A stretch of DNA of 54,833 bases, taken from contig DAIQNV010000014.1 of NCBI GenBank assembly GCA_036788215.1, positions 1-54,833 on the forward strand, given 5' to 3'. The notes under the pieces are model-generated. The model made no database searches. It saw only the letters and a program-made list of their open reading frames with translations, and was not told where the DNA came from. The DNA is from DAIQNV01 sp036788215. Lineage in GTDB: Bacteria > Planctomycetota > Phycisphaerae > Phycisphaerales > UBA1924. Shown one piece after another: positions 36,343 through 44,576 of this stretch. The first letter of the stretch is position 1; each line of letters starts with the position of its first letter. The translations under genes were made by a program, and so were the position numbers.

Positions 36343-37500
36343 CTACATCCGCTCCAGCGCCCCATCCACCGCGCCGATCAGGTCGCCCACGTCCTCGATG
36401 CCCACGCTGAAGCGGATCATCGAGTCGGAGATCCCCAGCTTGGCCCGATCATCCGCCGGGATGCTCGCGTGCGTCATGATCGCGGGGTGCTCCACCAGCG
36501 ACTCCACGCCCCCGAGCGACTCCGCCAGGCTGAAGATCTCGAGGTGCTTCAGGAACCGCTTCGACTCCTCGAGCCCGCCCTTCAGGTACATCGTGATCAT
36601 CCCGCCGAAGCCGCACATCTGCTTGGCCGCGAGGGCGTGCTGCGGGTGGTCCTTCAGCCCCGGGTAGACCACCTTTTCCACCTTCGGGTGCCCGACCAGG
36701 TGCTCCGCCAGCTTCCCGGCGTTCTCGCAGTGGCGCTGCATCCGCACGTGCAGGGTCTTGGTCGACCGCAGGATCAGGAAGCAGTCCATGGGCCCGGGCG
36801 TCGCCCCCACCGAGAGCTGGATGAACCGCAGGCGTTCCAGCAGTTCATCGTCGCTCATCGCCAGGAACCCGCCGATCAGGTCCGCGTGCCCGCCCAGGTA
36901 CTTCGTCGTCGAGTGGCAGACCAGGTCCGCGCCGAGGCTCAGGGGCGTCTGCAGGTAAGGCGTCGCGAAGGTGTTGTCGACCGCGCACAGCGCGCCCTGC
37001 TTGTGCGCCATCTCCGCCAGGGCCGCGATGTCCACGATCTTCAGCGTCGGGTTGCTGGGCGTCTCCAGCCACACCAGCTTGGTCTCGGGCGTCATGGCCC
37101 GCTGCACCGCGTCGTGGTCGGTCATGTCGACGCGCGACACCCGCACGCCCACGGGCTCGAACACCCGCTTGAACAGCCGGTAGGTCCCCCCGTACACGTC
37201 ATCGCTCAGGAGCGCGTGATCGCCCGCCCGCATCAGGTGCAGCACCGCGTCGATGCTCGCGACCCCGGAGCTGAACGCCAGCCCGTGCTTGGCCCCCTCC
37301 AAGGACGCGATGTTCGCCTCGAGCGCCGTCCGCGTCGGGTTTGCCGCGCGGGAGTAGTCGTACCGCTCGACGAACTCGCCCGGTGCGCTCTGCACGAAGG
37401 TGCTCGTCATGTAGACCGGCGTCGTGATCGCCCCGGTCGAGGGGTCCGGCTTCTGCCCGGCGTGAATACAGCGTGTCGCGAACGAAGCGTCGTCGTGCAT
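36343..37500 (-). CDS. Cystathionine gamma-lyase / gamma-synthase family PLP enzyme
   Basis: 385 residues from the ATG at 37500. Landmarks are TRCIHAGQKPDPSTGAITTPVYMTSTF, YDYSRAANPTR, FSSGVASIDAVLHL, the PLP lysine in HSTTKYLGGHADL (about residue 200) and SLGGVESLVEHPAIMTH. The family includes gamma-synthase (MetB), gamma-lyase and beta-lyase, which cannot be told apart by eye. The neighbour upstream on the same strand is cystathionine beta-synthase, which favours gamma-lyase, so that the pair turns homocysteine into cysteine (reverse transsulfuration). The gap between them is 97 bases. Confidence 0.92.
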   Translation of the reverse strand: MHDDASFATRCIHAGQKPDPSTGAITTPVYMTSTFVQSAPGEFVERYDYSRAANPTRTALEANIASLEGAKHGLAFSSGVASIDAVLHLMRAGDHALLSDDVYGGTYRLFKRVFEPVGVRVSRVDMTDHDAVQRAMTPETKLVWLETPSNPTLKIVDIAALAEMAHKQGALCAVDNTFATPYLQTPLSLGADLVCHSTTKYLGGHADLIGGFLAMSDDELLERLRFIQLSVGATPGPMDCFLILRSTKTLHVRMQRHCENAGKLAEHLVGHPKVEKVVYPGLKDHPQHALAAKQMCGFGGMITMYLKGGLEESKRFLKHLEIFSLAESLGGVESLVEHPAIMTHASIPADDRAKLGISDSMIRFSVGIEDVGDLIGAVDGALERM

Positions 37501-37597
37501 GTCGTGTCCCAGTCTCAAAGGCCTGCCCGGCTCCAACCCTCAACCCGCCCGTGCCTCAGACATTTGGCCCTTTGGCCCTTTGCGCTTTGGCAATGTG

Positions 37598-39019
37598 CTA
37601 CCTGCTCGACAGGTACTCCACCAGATCGATCTTGCTGATCACCCCCACCAGCTTCGAAGCGTCCACCACCATCGCGGTGTGGTCCGACTCCAAGATGTGG
37701 AACAATTCCTCAACGCGGGCCTTCGGGTAGACCAGGCCCCCGATCGGCGACGCGATCGCGGAAACGGGCGAATCCCCCCGCACCTTCTTCGTGTGCAGCC
37801 CGCGCAAGAGGTCGATCTCGTGCACGATCGTCTTGGGCAGCGCCTGCAGGTCGTCGTCCGCGATCAGGGGCACCTGGCTCACCCCGTGCTCGCGCATCAT
37901 CGTCGCGACCGAGGCCACCGACTCCGACGCCCGCGCCGTCAGCACCTTCGCCTCCTTGCCCGCCAGGAGGTCCTCGACGAGCCCGAGGTCCGGCCCCTCC
38001 TCCATGAACCCGTTCGCCCGCATCCAGTCGTCCGCCAGGTACTTCGAGATGTACCGCCCCGCGTTGTCGCACAGCGTCACCACGATCACCTTGTCCGGCC
38101 CGAGCTTTCTGCCCACCTCGACCGCCGCGTGCACGATCGACCCCGACGACCCCCCGCAGAACAGCCCCTCCTCGCGCACCAGCCGGCGGGCCATGATGAA
38201 GCTGTCCTTGTCGTTCACCTGCACCATGTCGTCGACGAAGTCAAACTTCATCGCGCCGCACTCGATGTCCTCCCCGATCCCCTCCACCTTGTAGACGTAG
38301 GGCGTCGGCATCGTCCCCGTGTGGAACAGGTGGAAGTGCACGCTCCCCAGGATGTCGACGCCGATGATCCGCTTCGTCGGGTCCTTCTCCTTGAGGTACT
38401 TGCTCACGCCCGAGATCGTGCCCCCCGTGCCCGTCGCCCCCATGAAGACGTCGAACTTTCCCTCCGTCTGCTCCCAGATCTCCCGCCCCGTCGAGTGGTA
38501 GTGCGCGTCGATGTTCGCCCGCGTGTGGTACTGGTTCAGGTAGAACGCGCCGGGCGTCTCCTCCGCGATCCTCTTCGCGGTGTTCACGTAGTGCTCCGGA
38601 GAATCACCGGGCACGTCCGTCGGCGTGATGATCACCTCGGCGCCGAACGCGCGCATCGAGTTGATCTTCTCCTGGCTCATCTTGTCCGGCATCGTGAAGA
38701 CGCACTTGTACCCCTTCACCGCCGCCGCCATCGCCACGCCCATCCCCGTGTTCCCGCTCGTGTTCTCCACGATGGTCCCGCCGGGCTTGAGCAGCCCCTC
38801 TTTCTCCGCCTGCGCGATGATGTAGTTCGCCATGCGGTCCTTGATCGAGCCCGCGGGGTTCATGAACTCGCACTTGGCGTAGATCTGCGCGCACCCCTCC
38901 GGCACCACCCGGTTCAGACGCACCAGGGGCGTCCGGCCGATCGCCTCAAGGATGTTCGCCTTCGCGTTGGGCACGGTCACGGGACGGGAAGCGGTGTCGG
39001 TCGTGGTCATGGTGGTCAT
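37598..39019 (-). CDS. Cystathionine beta-synthase with C-terminal CBS domain pair
   Basis: 473 residues from the ATG at 39019. The N-terminal 340 residues are a PLP fold-type II enzyme (IGRTPLVRLNRV, NPAGSIKDRMANYI with the PLP lysine at 60, NTSGNTGMGVAMAA, GATGTGGTISGVSKYLKE, EEGLFCGGSSGS). The end carries two CBS motifs (VASVATMMREHGVSQVPLI and VEELFHILESDHTAMVVDASKLVGVISKIDLVEYL), as in eukaryotic cystathionine beta-synthase, where they bind the activator S-adenosylmethionine. There is no N-terminal haem segment. It condenses serine and homocysteine. It is divergent from a class V aminotransferase, with 194 bases between them. Confidence 0.94.
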   Translation of the reverse strand: MTTMTTTDTASRPVTVPNAKANILEAIGRTPLVRLNRVVPEGCAQIYAKCEFMNPAGSIKDRMANYIIAQAEKEGLLKPGGTIVENTSGNTGMGVAMAAAVKGYKCVFTMPDKMSQEKINSMRAFGAEVIITPTDVPGDSPEHYVNTAKRIAEETPGAFYLNQYHTRANIDAHYHSTGREIWEQTEGKFDVFMGATGTGGTISGVSKYLKEKDPTKRIIGVDILGSVHFHLFHTGTMPTPYVYKVEGIGEDIECGAMKFDFVDDMVQVNDKDSFIMARRLVREEGLFCGGSSGSIVHAAVEVGRKLGPDKVIVVTLCDNAGRYISKYLADDWMRANGFMEEGPDLGLVEDLLAGKEAKVLTARASESVASVATMMREHGVSQVPLIADDDLQALPKTIVHEIDLLRGLHTKKVRGDSPVSAIASPIGGLVYPKARVEELFHILESDHTAMVVDASKLVGVISKIDLVEYLSSR

Positions 39020-39200
39020 CTCGTGCCTGCTCGCAATCGCTCAAAGTCACACCGGGACAAACGGGACCGGCTCTCTCCGGGACGCTCCGGGAGCGTAGGG
39101 AACCCCCCGCCCAACGGCCCCCAATCCACACTCATTCGGTTCTCGGACGGGTCAAAATGCGTACTCCGGGCCAATGCTGGGCCCTCTGGGGCACTACAGG

Positions 39201-39206
39201 TATACT
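39201..39206 (+). promoter_or_regulatory. Candidate -10 box just upstream of the aminotransferase start
   Basis: TATACT ends only seven bases before the ATG at 39214, so a transcript started here would begin at or next to the start codon (leaderless). No clear -35 box is seen at the expected spacing and no Shine-Dalgarno sequence precedes the ATG. Base content around it is otherwise GC-rich, which makes the box stand out. Confidence 0.4.
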
Positions 39207-39213
39207 CGCACCG

Positions 39214-40419
39214 ATGCCGACACGTCCGATCTACCTCGACAACGCCGCCACGAGCTGGCCCAAGCCCCCCCAGGTCGGCGAGGCCATCGCCCGCTTCCTC
39301 GCGGAGAGCGCCGGCAACCCGGGCCGGGGCGGGCACACGCTCGCGCGGGCCGCGGGGGACACCGTCGAGGAAGCACGCCAGCGCCTCGCGACGCTCATCG
39401 GCGCCACCTGCGAGCGCCGCGTCATCCTCACGCATGGCTGCACCGACTCGGTGAACATGGCGATCCACGGGGTGCTCCGAGCCGCCCTCCGCCGCTTCGG
39501 CGCCTGGGCCCGCCCCCGCGTCGTCGTCTCCGCCACCGAGCACAACGCGGTCCTGCGCACCATCCACTGCTACGCCGACGACGGGCTCATCGACCTCAAG
39601 GTCGCCCCCTGCGATGGATGCGGGCGCGTCGACCCCGAGAGCGTCGCCAACCTGTGCACGCCCGCCACCGTCCTTGTCTGCGTCTCGCATGCCTCCAACG
39701 CGGTCGGCACCGTGCAGGATGTCTCCGCCATCGGCAAGGCGGTCCGCGAACGGGCCCCCGAGGCGCTCACGCTCATCGACGCCGCCCAGACCGTCGGCCA
39801 CATCGACATCGATGTCGAGCGCGACGAGATCGACCTGCTCGCGGTCGCGGGCCACAAGGGCCTCCGGGGCCCCACCGGCACGGGCGCGCTCTATGTGGGC
39901 CCGAGGGCCTTCTCCGAGCGGGCGGACGAGAACCGCCTCTTCTGCCTCCGCCGGGGCGGCACCGGCATGATCGGCGAAGGCTTCGATATGCCCCCGTTGC
40001 TCCCGGACGCCCTCGAGGCCGGCACCACCAACGCCGCCGGGTTCGCGGGCCTGCTTGCCGCCATGGACGCGTCGACCCCGGCCTGGCACGAGCGCGAGAT
40101 GCAGCTCACGCAGCGCCTGATTGATGCGTTGACCGGCATGCCCCACATCCGCATCTATGGCAAGCGGACCTGCGAGGCCCGCACCCCGGTCGTCCTCTTC
40201 ACCATCAAAAACAAGGCTTCCCGCGAGGTCGCCGCCAAGCTCGACCGCGACCACGCCATCTGCGTGCGCGGGGGCACGCACTGCGCCCCGCTGCTGCACG
40301 AGGCGATGGGCACCGCGCCCGACGGCGCCGTCCGCGCCAGCCCCGGCGCCGACACCACCGACGGGGACCTCGACACCTTCCTCGCAGCGATCGACGCCCT
40401 CACCCCCGCCCGCGTGTAG
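39214..40419 (+). CDS. Class V aminotransferase, cysteine desulfurase-like
   Basis: 401 residues from the ATG at 39214. The start PIYLDNAATSWPKPP, then NPGRGGHTLARAA, VSATEHNAVLRTI, LIDAAQTVGHIDIDV, the PLP lysine in AVAGHKGLRGPTGTGALYV and the late segment VRGGTHCAPLLHEAMG are typical of the group of cysteine desulfurase-like PLP enzymes. The cysteine near the C-terminus (THCAP) fits the position of the sulfur-carrying cysteine of SufS-like proteins. No Suf or Isc scaffold gene is near. It lies back to back with the cystathionine beta-synthase gene, so a role in cysteine use is plausible. The upstream ATG at 39157 has no family sequence. Confidence 0.9.
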   Translation: MPTRPIYLDNAATSWPKPPQVGEAIARFLAESAGNPGRGGHTLARAAGDTVEEARQRLATLIGATCERRVILTHGCTDSVNMAIHGVLRAALRRFGAWARPRVVVSATEHNAVLRTIHCYADDGLIDLKVAPCDGCGRVDPESVANLCTPATVLVCVSHASNAVGTVQDVSAIGKAVRERAPEALTLIDAAQTVGHIDIDVERDEIDLLAVAGHKGLRGPTGTGALYVGPRAFSERADENRLFCLRRGGTGMIGEGFDMPPLLPDALEAGTTNAAGFAGLLAAMDASTPAWHEREMQLTQRLIDALTGMPHIRIYGKRTCEARTPVVLFTIKNKASREVAAKLDRDHAICVRGGTHCAPLLHEAMGTAPDGAVRASPGADTTDGDLDTFLAAIDALTPARV

Positions 40420-40439
40420 AGCGCCGCGTCCCCTCCCTC

Positions 40440-40754
40440 GCCCCCTTTGGGGAGAGGATGTCGCGCAGCGACAGGAGAGGGGCTACGCCAGCGAAGCGCC
40501 TCCCGCTCCTCCGAGCCTCCTCGCGCGACCACCGCCCATCCTTCAACAACGCCCAAAGCCAGAGACCGATGCCGGGACGCCCGATCGTCGCGTCGCGATG
40601 ATCACCCCGGTGCCCCGAACCGCCCGCAGGGCGCTTCGGGCCGGACCACCGCACACCCTCGCCCCGCACGACAATCCCCGGCCGCCTGATCTTCGCCCAG
40701 CGAAGATCAGGGTTCACACCAACGCCCAGACCCTGCAACCTGAGATCTGAGATC
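40440..40754 (-). repeat. Composite dispersed repeat, copy A
   Basis: Read on the minus strand the order is AGATCTCAG motif, CTGATCTTCG hairpin, GCGAGGAGGCT..GGAGGCGCT block, and AGCCCCTCTCCTGTCGCTGCGCGACAT block. Copy B at 44304 has the same order and copy C at 46227 has the last three blocks in the same order. Copy A has about 100 extra bases between the hairpin and the G-rich block. Confidence 0.75.
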
Positions 40755-40819
40755 CCGCTCCCCACTCCCCGCTCACTCTTCGACGACCACAAACCCCCGG
40801 TCCCCGAACACGCTCATCG

Positions 40820-40919
40820 NNNNNNNNNNNNNNNNNNNNNNNNNNNNNNNNNNNNNNNNNNNNNNNNNNNNNNNNNNNNNNNNNNNNNNNNNNNNNNNNN
40901 NNNNNNNNNNNNNNNNNNN
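40820..40919. other. False assembly gap (100 N) flanked by a 55-bp duplication
   Basis: Bases 40765-40819 are identical to 40920-40974, directly next to the N run on both sides. The duplicated 55 bases are the 3' end of the minus-strand beta-helix gene. As with the gap at 29716, this looks like two contigs sharing a fixed-length overlap that was not merged. Confidence 0.9.
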
Positions 40920-40927
40920 CTCCCCGC

Positions 40928-42103
40928 TCACTCTTCGACGACCACAAACCCCCGGTCCCCGAACACGCTCATCGGGCTCTCGAACGAGCACCCCCTGAAC
41001 ACGAACGACGACCGGTACCCGTCGAACAGCCCGCCGACAGGCATCGACCATACCCGCACCGTCGTGAACGATGAATCCCGGATCACCGCCGACCGCGCCG
41101 GCCCGAGCGTCACCGTCGCGCCGAACCGCGAGCCCGAGATCACCAGGCCCCGCACGTCCTTCTCGAACACGCTCACCGAATCGGTGGCGCAATCGATGAC
41201 CTCCACACCCTCGATCGTGTTCGTCGCGTTCCCCCGCACGTGGAACCCGAGCCGGCTCACCTTCTCCGCTCGGCACCGGACGAACCGGATCCTGCTCGTC
41301 GTCACCGGGTGCGCCGTCGGGTGATTCCGGACCGCGAACCCGTTGCCCCCCGCGTTCCGCACCACGCTGTCGATGACCTCGACCCCGTGCGCCCCGTCCT
41401 CGATCTCCCACGCATTGTTCCGATTGCCGGGCAGCCCCCCGTGCCCCTCGTCGGGGCTGTTCTCCGCGATGCACCGCACGAAGCGGATGCCCGACGCCCC
41501 GCCCGAGTATTCGTCGCCCGAGACCGCGTACGCGTCGTCGTACCACCGCGTCACCACGCAGTCGCGCGCCTCGGAGTCGCGCGTCCCGAGGCCAAAGCAG
41601 AGCCCCACGAACGCCCGGTCGATCCTGACCGAGTCGATGAGCACCCCCGTCGCGTGGTCGATGTCGATCCCCCGGGGGTTGTACGACCCGGGCTGCGCCC
41701 AGTAGTTCGCGTCCAGCGTCAGCCCCCGCACCACCACGCCCTCGATCGGGTCCTCGGGCGTCCCCCGGATCTCGATCAGGTCGATGATCCCGCCATTGAG
41801 CGCCCCGTCCGCCAGCGCGATCGTCGCCCCGGGCCCGATGAGCCGCACCCCGTCCGCGTTGATCCGGAGCCCCGTCCCCACCAGATACGCCCGCGAAGCC
41901 GCGGGGAGCACCACCTCGCCCCCGGTCTCGCTGACCGCGTCGATCGCCGCCTGGATCGCCCGGGCGTTGTCGGTGCGCCCGTCCGCGACGGCGCCGAACT
42001 CGGTGACGGTGACCCGGCGGATGTCCTGGGCGATCGCGGGGGCCGATAACGACACAAACCCGAGGAAACCGAGCGCGATCGGCCTGAAGATCCGATGCAA
42101 CAT
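40928..42103 (-). CDS. Secreted right-handed beta-helix protein (pectate-lyase superfamily)
   Basis: 391 residues from the ATG at 42103. Residues 1-25 form a signal peptide ending SAPAIAQ. VTVTEFGAVADGRTDNARAIQAAIDAV is the opening motif of pectate_lyase_3/GH28-like polysaccharide-active proteins. Parallel beta-helix turns follow (GVRLIGPGATIALADGALNGGIIDLIEIRG, GVLIDSVRIDRAFVGLCFGLG, GVEVIDSVVRNAGGNGFAVRN). Catalytic residues could not be fixed, so the activity (lyase or hydrolase on a polysaccharide) is open. The start lacks a clear ribosome site. The longer upstream frame begins in sequence that does not resemble an export signal. Confidence 0.85.
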   Translation of the reverse strand: MLHRIFRPIALGFLGFVSLSAPAIAQDIRRVTVTEFGAVADGRTDNARAIQAAIDAVSETGGEVVLPAASRAYLVGTGLRINADGVRLIGPGATIALADGALNGGIIDLIEIRGTPEDPIEGVVVRGLTLDANYWAQPGSYNPRGIDIDHATGVLIDSVRIDRAFVGLCFGLGTRDSEARDCVVTRWYDDAYAVSGDEYSGGASGIRFVRCIAENSPDEGHGGLPGNRNNAWEIEDGAHGVEVIDSVVRNAGGNGFAVRNHPTAHPVTTSRIRFVRCRAEKVSRLGFHVRGNATNTIEGVEVIDCATDSVSVFEKDVRGLVISGSRFGATVTLGPARSAVIRDSSFTTVRVWSMPVGGLFDGYRSSFVFRGCSFESPMSVFGDRGFVVVEE

Positions 42104-42287
42104 TGACGGAGTGTAGTGGATGGCCCATCCGTGGCAGCGGCACCGGATGCGGGGGCGAAAAGCCCCCAATTTACCAAGTATCCGCTCGACAGACCACCGA
42201 ACCACGCTATGTTGGGTAAGGTCTGATTCTCACTCGCATTCATCTTCCCGTTTCCGGGAATCACGAATCACTCTCTACTCTCCTCGA

Positions 42288-42317
42288 GAAGGTGCCGCCC
42301 TAGCGGGCGGCGCCTTC
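42288..42317 (-). terminator. Hairpin downstream of cheW
   Basis: GAAGGTGCCGCCC (42288-42300) and GGGCGGCGCCTTC (42305-42317) pair over 13 bp with one wobble around a TAGC loop. It lies 33 bases past the cheW stop. No T-run follows on either strand, so it may be an mRNA 3' end stabiliser or an untypical terminator. Confidence 0.6.
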
Positions 42318-42350
42318 GTTGCGCGCTGTAATGGCTTCCACAAGGCCCCG

Positions 42351-42872
42351 TTACGCCGCCGCCAGCGCGGGCCCCTCCGCGTCCGCGAACCGCGTCGCCT
42401 CCTCGATGGAGTCGTTGGTCAGCTTCCTGGGGTCCACCAGCAGGACCAGCCGGTCGTCGAGCTTGGCGACGCCATCCAGGAAATCGCTGGTGCGGCTCCC
42501 GAGCTGCGGCGCCGGGGCGATGCTGGCCTCGTCGATTTTCAGGACTTGGCGGACCTTGCTGACGAGGAAGCCGACCTGGGACTGGCCGATGTCGAGGACG
42601 ATGATGCGTTCGTCTTCCTTATCCCCTTGTTCTGCGGTGGGTTGCAGCGCCAGGCGGGCGTCCATGCGGACGACGGGGATGATCTGGCCCCGAAGGTTGA
42701 TGATGCCCTCGATTCCGGGCCCGGAACAGGGGATGGTGGTGGGTTGGACCCAGCGGATGATCTCACGGACCGATAAAATCGGAACGGCCAGCTCCTCACC
42801 CGAGACTTCGAAGGTGACGACCTGGCGGGTGGGGCCGCTGGTGGCGGCGCGGTGGGACTGTTGGGTGGTCAT
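42351..42872 (-). CDS. cheW: CheW chemotaxis adaptor protein
   Basis: 173 residues from the ATG at 42872, preceded by GGGGGAGAGAG. The CheW fold is clear: VVTFEVSGEELAVPILSVREIIRWVQPTTIP, GIEGIINLRGQIIPVVRMDARLAL, ERIIVLDIGQSQVGFLVSKVRQVLKIDE, and KLDDRLVLLVDPRKL. CheW links chemoreceptors to the kinase CheA at the cytoplasmic membrane. No receptor, CheA or CheY gene is in the window, so it is an orphan here. It is single-copy between a secreted beta-helix protein and GAPDH. Confidence 0.95.
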   Translation of the reverse strand: MTTQQSHRAATSGPTRQVVTFEVSGEELAVPILSVREIIRWVQPTTIPCSGPGIEGIINLRGQIIPVVRMDARLALQPTAEQGDKEDERIIVLDIGQSQVGFLVSKVRQVLKIDEASIAPAPQLGSRTSDFLDGVAKLDDRLVLLVDPRKLTNDSIEEATRFADAEGPALAAA

Positions 42873-43040
42873 GTGCTCTCTCCCCCGGCACTCGCCGGTA
42901 TGGGGGAGATCGGCGGCGGTGTGGGCTGGCTGAACCCCGGTTGGGGGTCACCCCGGGTGGGGGGTGGGGACGCGCAGGGTGTGCCGTTTCGGGGAAGTTA
43001 TTCGGGCGAACGGTTCGTGGGGCGATCTCTGTGTGCGCAC

Positions 43041-43074
43041 GAAAGCGCCCCGGTGCGGGCACCGGGGCGCTTCC
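43041..43074 (-). terminator. Terminator of the GAPDH gene
   Basis: A 12-bp perfect stem, AAGCGCCCCGGT (43043-43054) with ACCGGGGCGCTT (43061-43072), six-base loop, reads on the minus strand into CTTTC. It lies 26 bases after the GAPDH stop. Confidence 0.8.
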
Positions 43075-43099
43075 CTGGAGTGAGTTCAATCGATCGGGA

Positions 43100-44128
43100 T
43101 CAGTCCTTGGAGGCGAGGAACTTGATCATGTCGACGCAGCGGTTGGCGTAGCCCGCCTCGTTGTCGTACCAACTGACGACCTTGAAGAAGGTCTCGGAGA
43201 GCTGGATGCCGGCCTTGGCGTCGTAGATGGAGGAGTGGGGGTCCCCGATGAAGTCCGACGACACGACCTCTTCCTCGGTGTAGCCCAGGACGCCCTTCAT
43301 GGGGCCCTCGGAGGCGGCCTTCATCGCGGCGTTGATGGCGTCGAGGGTGGTGGGCTTCTCGGTGCGGAAGGTAAGGTCGACGCAGGAGACATCCGCGGTG
43401 GGCACGCGGAAGGCCATGCCGGTGAGCTTGCCCTTGACCGCGGGGATGCAGAGGCCCACGGCCTTCGCGGCGCCGGTGCTGGAGGGGATGATGTTCATGT
43501 AGGCGTTGCGCCCGCCCCGCCAGTCCTTCTTGGACGGGCCGTCCTGCGTGGGCTGCGTCGCGGTGGCGGCGTGGATGGTGGTCATGAGGCCTTCGGTGAG
43601 GCCGAAGGAGTCGTTGATGACCTTGGCGACGGGGGCGAGGCAGTTGGTGGTGCAGCTCGCGTTGGAGATGATCTTGTCGGTCGCGGGGTCGTAGTCCTCG
43701 TGGTTGACCTTGTAGGCCATGGTCTTGACGGTGTCGGGGCTCTTGGTGGGGGCGGAGATGACTACCCGCTTGGCGCCGGCCTCGAGGTGCTTGGCGGCGC
43801 CCTCCGCGTCGGTGAAGAGGCCGGTGGACTCCAGGACATAGTCGGCCCCGAGGGCCTTCCAGGGGAGTTCGGCGGGGTTCTTGATGGCGGTGCACCGGGT
43901 GGTGTAGCCGTTGACGGTGAAGCTGTCCTCGGTGGCGCTGACCTCGGCGGGCTTGCCATTGATCATGAAGCGCCCGTGCATGGTGTCGTACTTGAGGAGG
44001 TAGGCGAGGTTGTCCGCGGGGACGAGGTCGTTGATGCCCACGATTTCGATGTCGGGCGTGTTGGCGGCGAGCCGGTAGACGAGGCGGCCGATGCGTCCGA
44101 ATCCGTTGATGCCGATTTTGATCGCCAT
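43100..44128 (-). CDS. gap: Glyceraldehyde-3-phosphate dehydrogenase
   Basis: 342 residues from the ATG at 44128, preceded by AAGGA. The NAD-binding motif INGFGRIGRLVYR opens the chain, the active site SNASCTTNCLAP places the catalytic cysteine at about 159, and TATQPTQDGPSKKDWRGGR, RVPTADVSCVDLTF and SWYDNEAGYANR complete the family pattern. It is the glycolytic phosphorylating enzyme, cytosolic and tetrameric. It is transcribed alone; the gene behind it is an orphan cheW after a strong hairpin. The start at 44146 has a worse ribosome site. Confidence 0.97.
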   Translation of the reverse strand: MAIKIGINGFGRIGRLVYRLAANTPDIEIVGINDLVPADNLAYLLKYDTMHGRFMINGKPAEVSATEDSFTVNGYTTRCTAIKNPAELPWKALGADYVLESTGLFTDAEGAAKHLEAGAKRVVISAPTKSPDTVKTMAYKVNHEDYDPATDKIISNASCTTNCLAPVAKVINDSFGLTEGLMTTIHAATATQPTQDGPSKKDWRGGRNAYMNIIPSSTGAAKAVGLCIPAVKGKLTGMAFRVPTADVSCVDLTFRTEKPTTLDAINAAMKAASEGPMKGVLGYTEEEVVSSDFIGDPHSSIYDAKAGIQLSETFFKVVSWYDNEAGYANRCVDMIKFLASKD

Positions 44129-44576
44129 CGAGGCGTCCTTTCTCACTCTTGCGCCGGTCTGGTCGGCGGGGGTTCGTGCCTGCTTTGCCTCGGGCGGTTC
44201 GGCCCTCGGCGGGAACGGGGGATCGTAGACCTTTGGGTGCGTTTGTTGGAGCGGGGCGTGGCGGGGTTTTCGGGTCGGGGGTGTGCGCTACAGGGGGCGA
44301 TGGGATCTCAGAACTGAGATCTCAAATCTCAGATTCGGGAGACGGTGCGGTGAGGGATCGGTCGCGGTGGCTCGGGACATCGGGCGGACCCCGATCTTCG
44401 AGGGGCGAAGGTCAGGCGTCCCGGGCAGTGACGCGGTTGGCGAGGGGGTGCGGTGTCTCGGGCGTTGGGTGCGCGAGGAGGCTTGGAGGTGGGGGAGGCG
44501 CTGCGCTTGGTGTAGCCCCTCTCCTGTCGCTTCGCGACATCCTCTCCCCGTGAGGGAGAGGAAGCGGGAGGGTTGT
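44129..44576. other. Intergenic region with composite repeat copy B
   Basis: 448 bases between the GAPDH start and the dihydroorotase stop. The left 170 bases should include the GAPDH promoter, though no box is convincing. The right 275 bases are the repeat listed separately, which runs up to the dihydroorotase stop. No coding potential was recognised. Confidence 0.75.
44304..44576 (+). repeat. Composite dispersed repeat, copy B
   Basis: It starts with GATCTCAGAACTGAGATC (44304-44321, itself a palindrome) and AAATCTCAGATTC, then CGATCTTCG..CGAAGGTCAGGCG (44391-44420), GCGCGAGGAGGCTTGGAGGT (from 44471) and TAGCCCCTCTCCTGTCGCTT (from 44513, to about 44549). The last block includes GTCGCttcGCGAC, a small hairpin. 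The repeat abuts the 3' end of the dihydroorotase gene. Confidence 0.78.

Larger units (their letters stand above)
40420..40927. other. Intergenic region with composite repeat copy A (reverse) and a false gap
   Basis: 508 bases without a gene. From left to right on the plus strand it holds the reverse complement of the CCCCTCTCCTGTCGC block (40449-40485), the reverse of the G-rich block (about 40487-40530), unique sequence, a hairpin CTGATCTTCG/CGAAGATCAG (40686-40695 and 40701-40710) and CTGAGATCTGAGATC (40740-40754). Then comes a spurious copy of the 3' end of the beta-helix gene (40765-40819), ahead of the N run. Confidence 0.8.

Noticed and set aside
39020..39213. Possible S-adenosylmethionine or S-adenosylhomocysteine riboswitch upstream of cystathionine beta-synthase
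   Set aside because: A short hairpin (ACGCT..AGCGT) is present, but none of the known conserved cores could be found.
40765..40819. Truncated second copy of the beta-helix gene 3' end
   Set aside because: It is an exact 55-base copy abutting an N run, best explained as an unmerged contig overlap.
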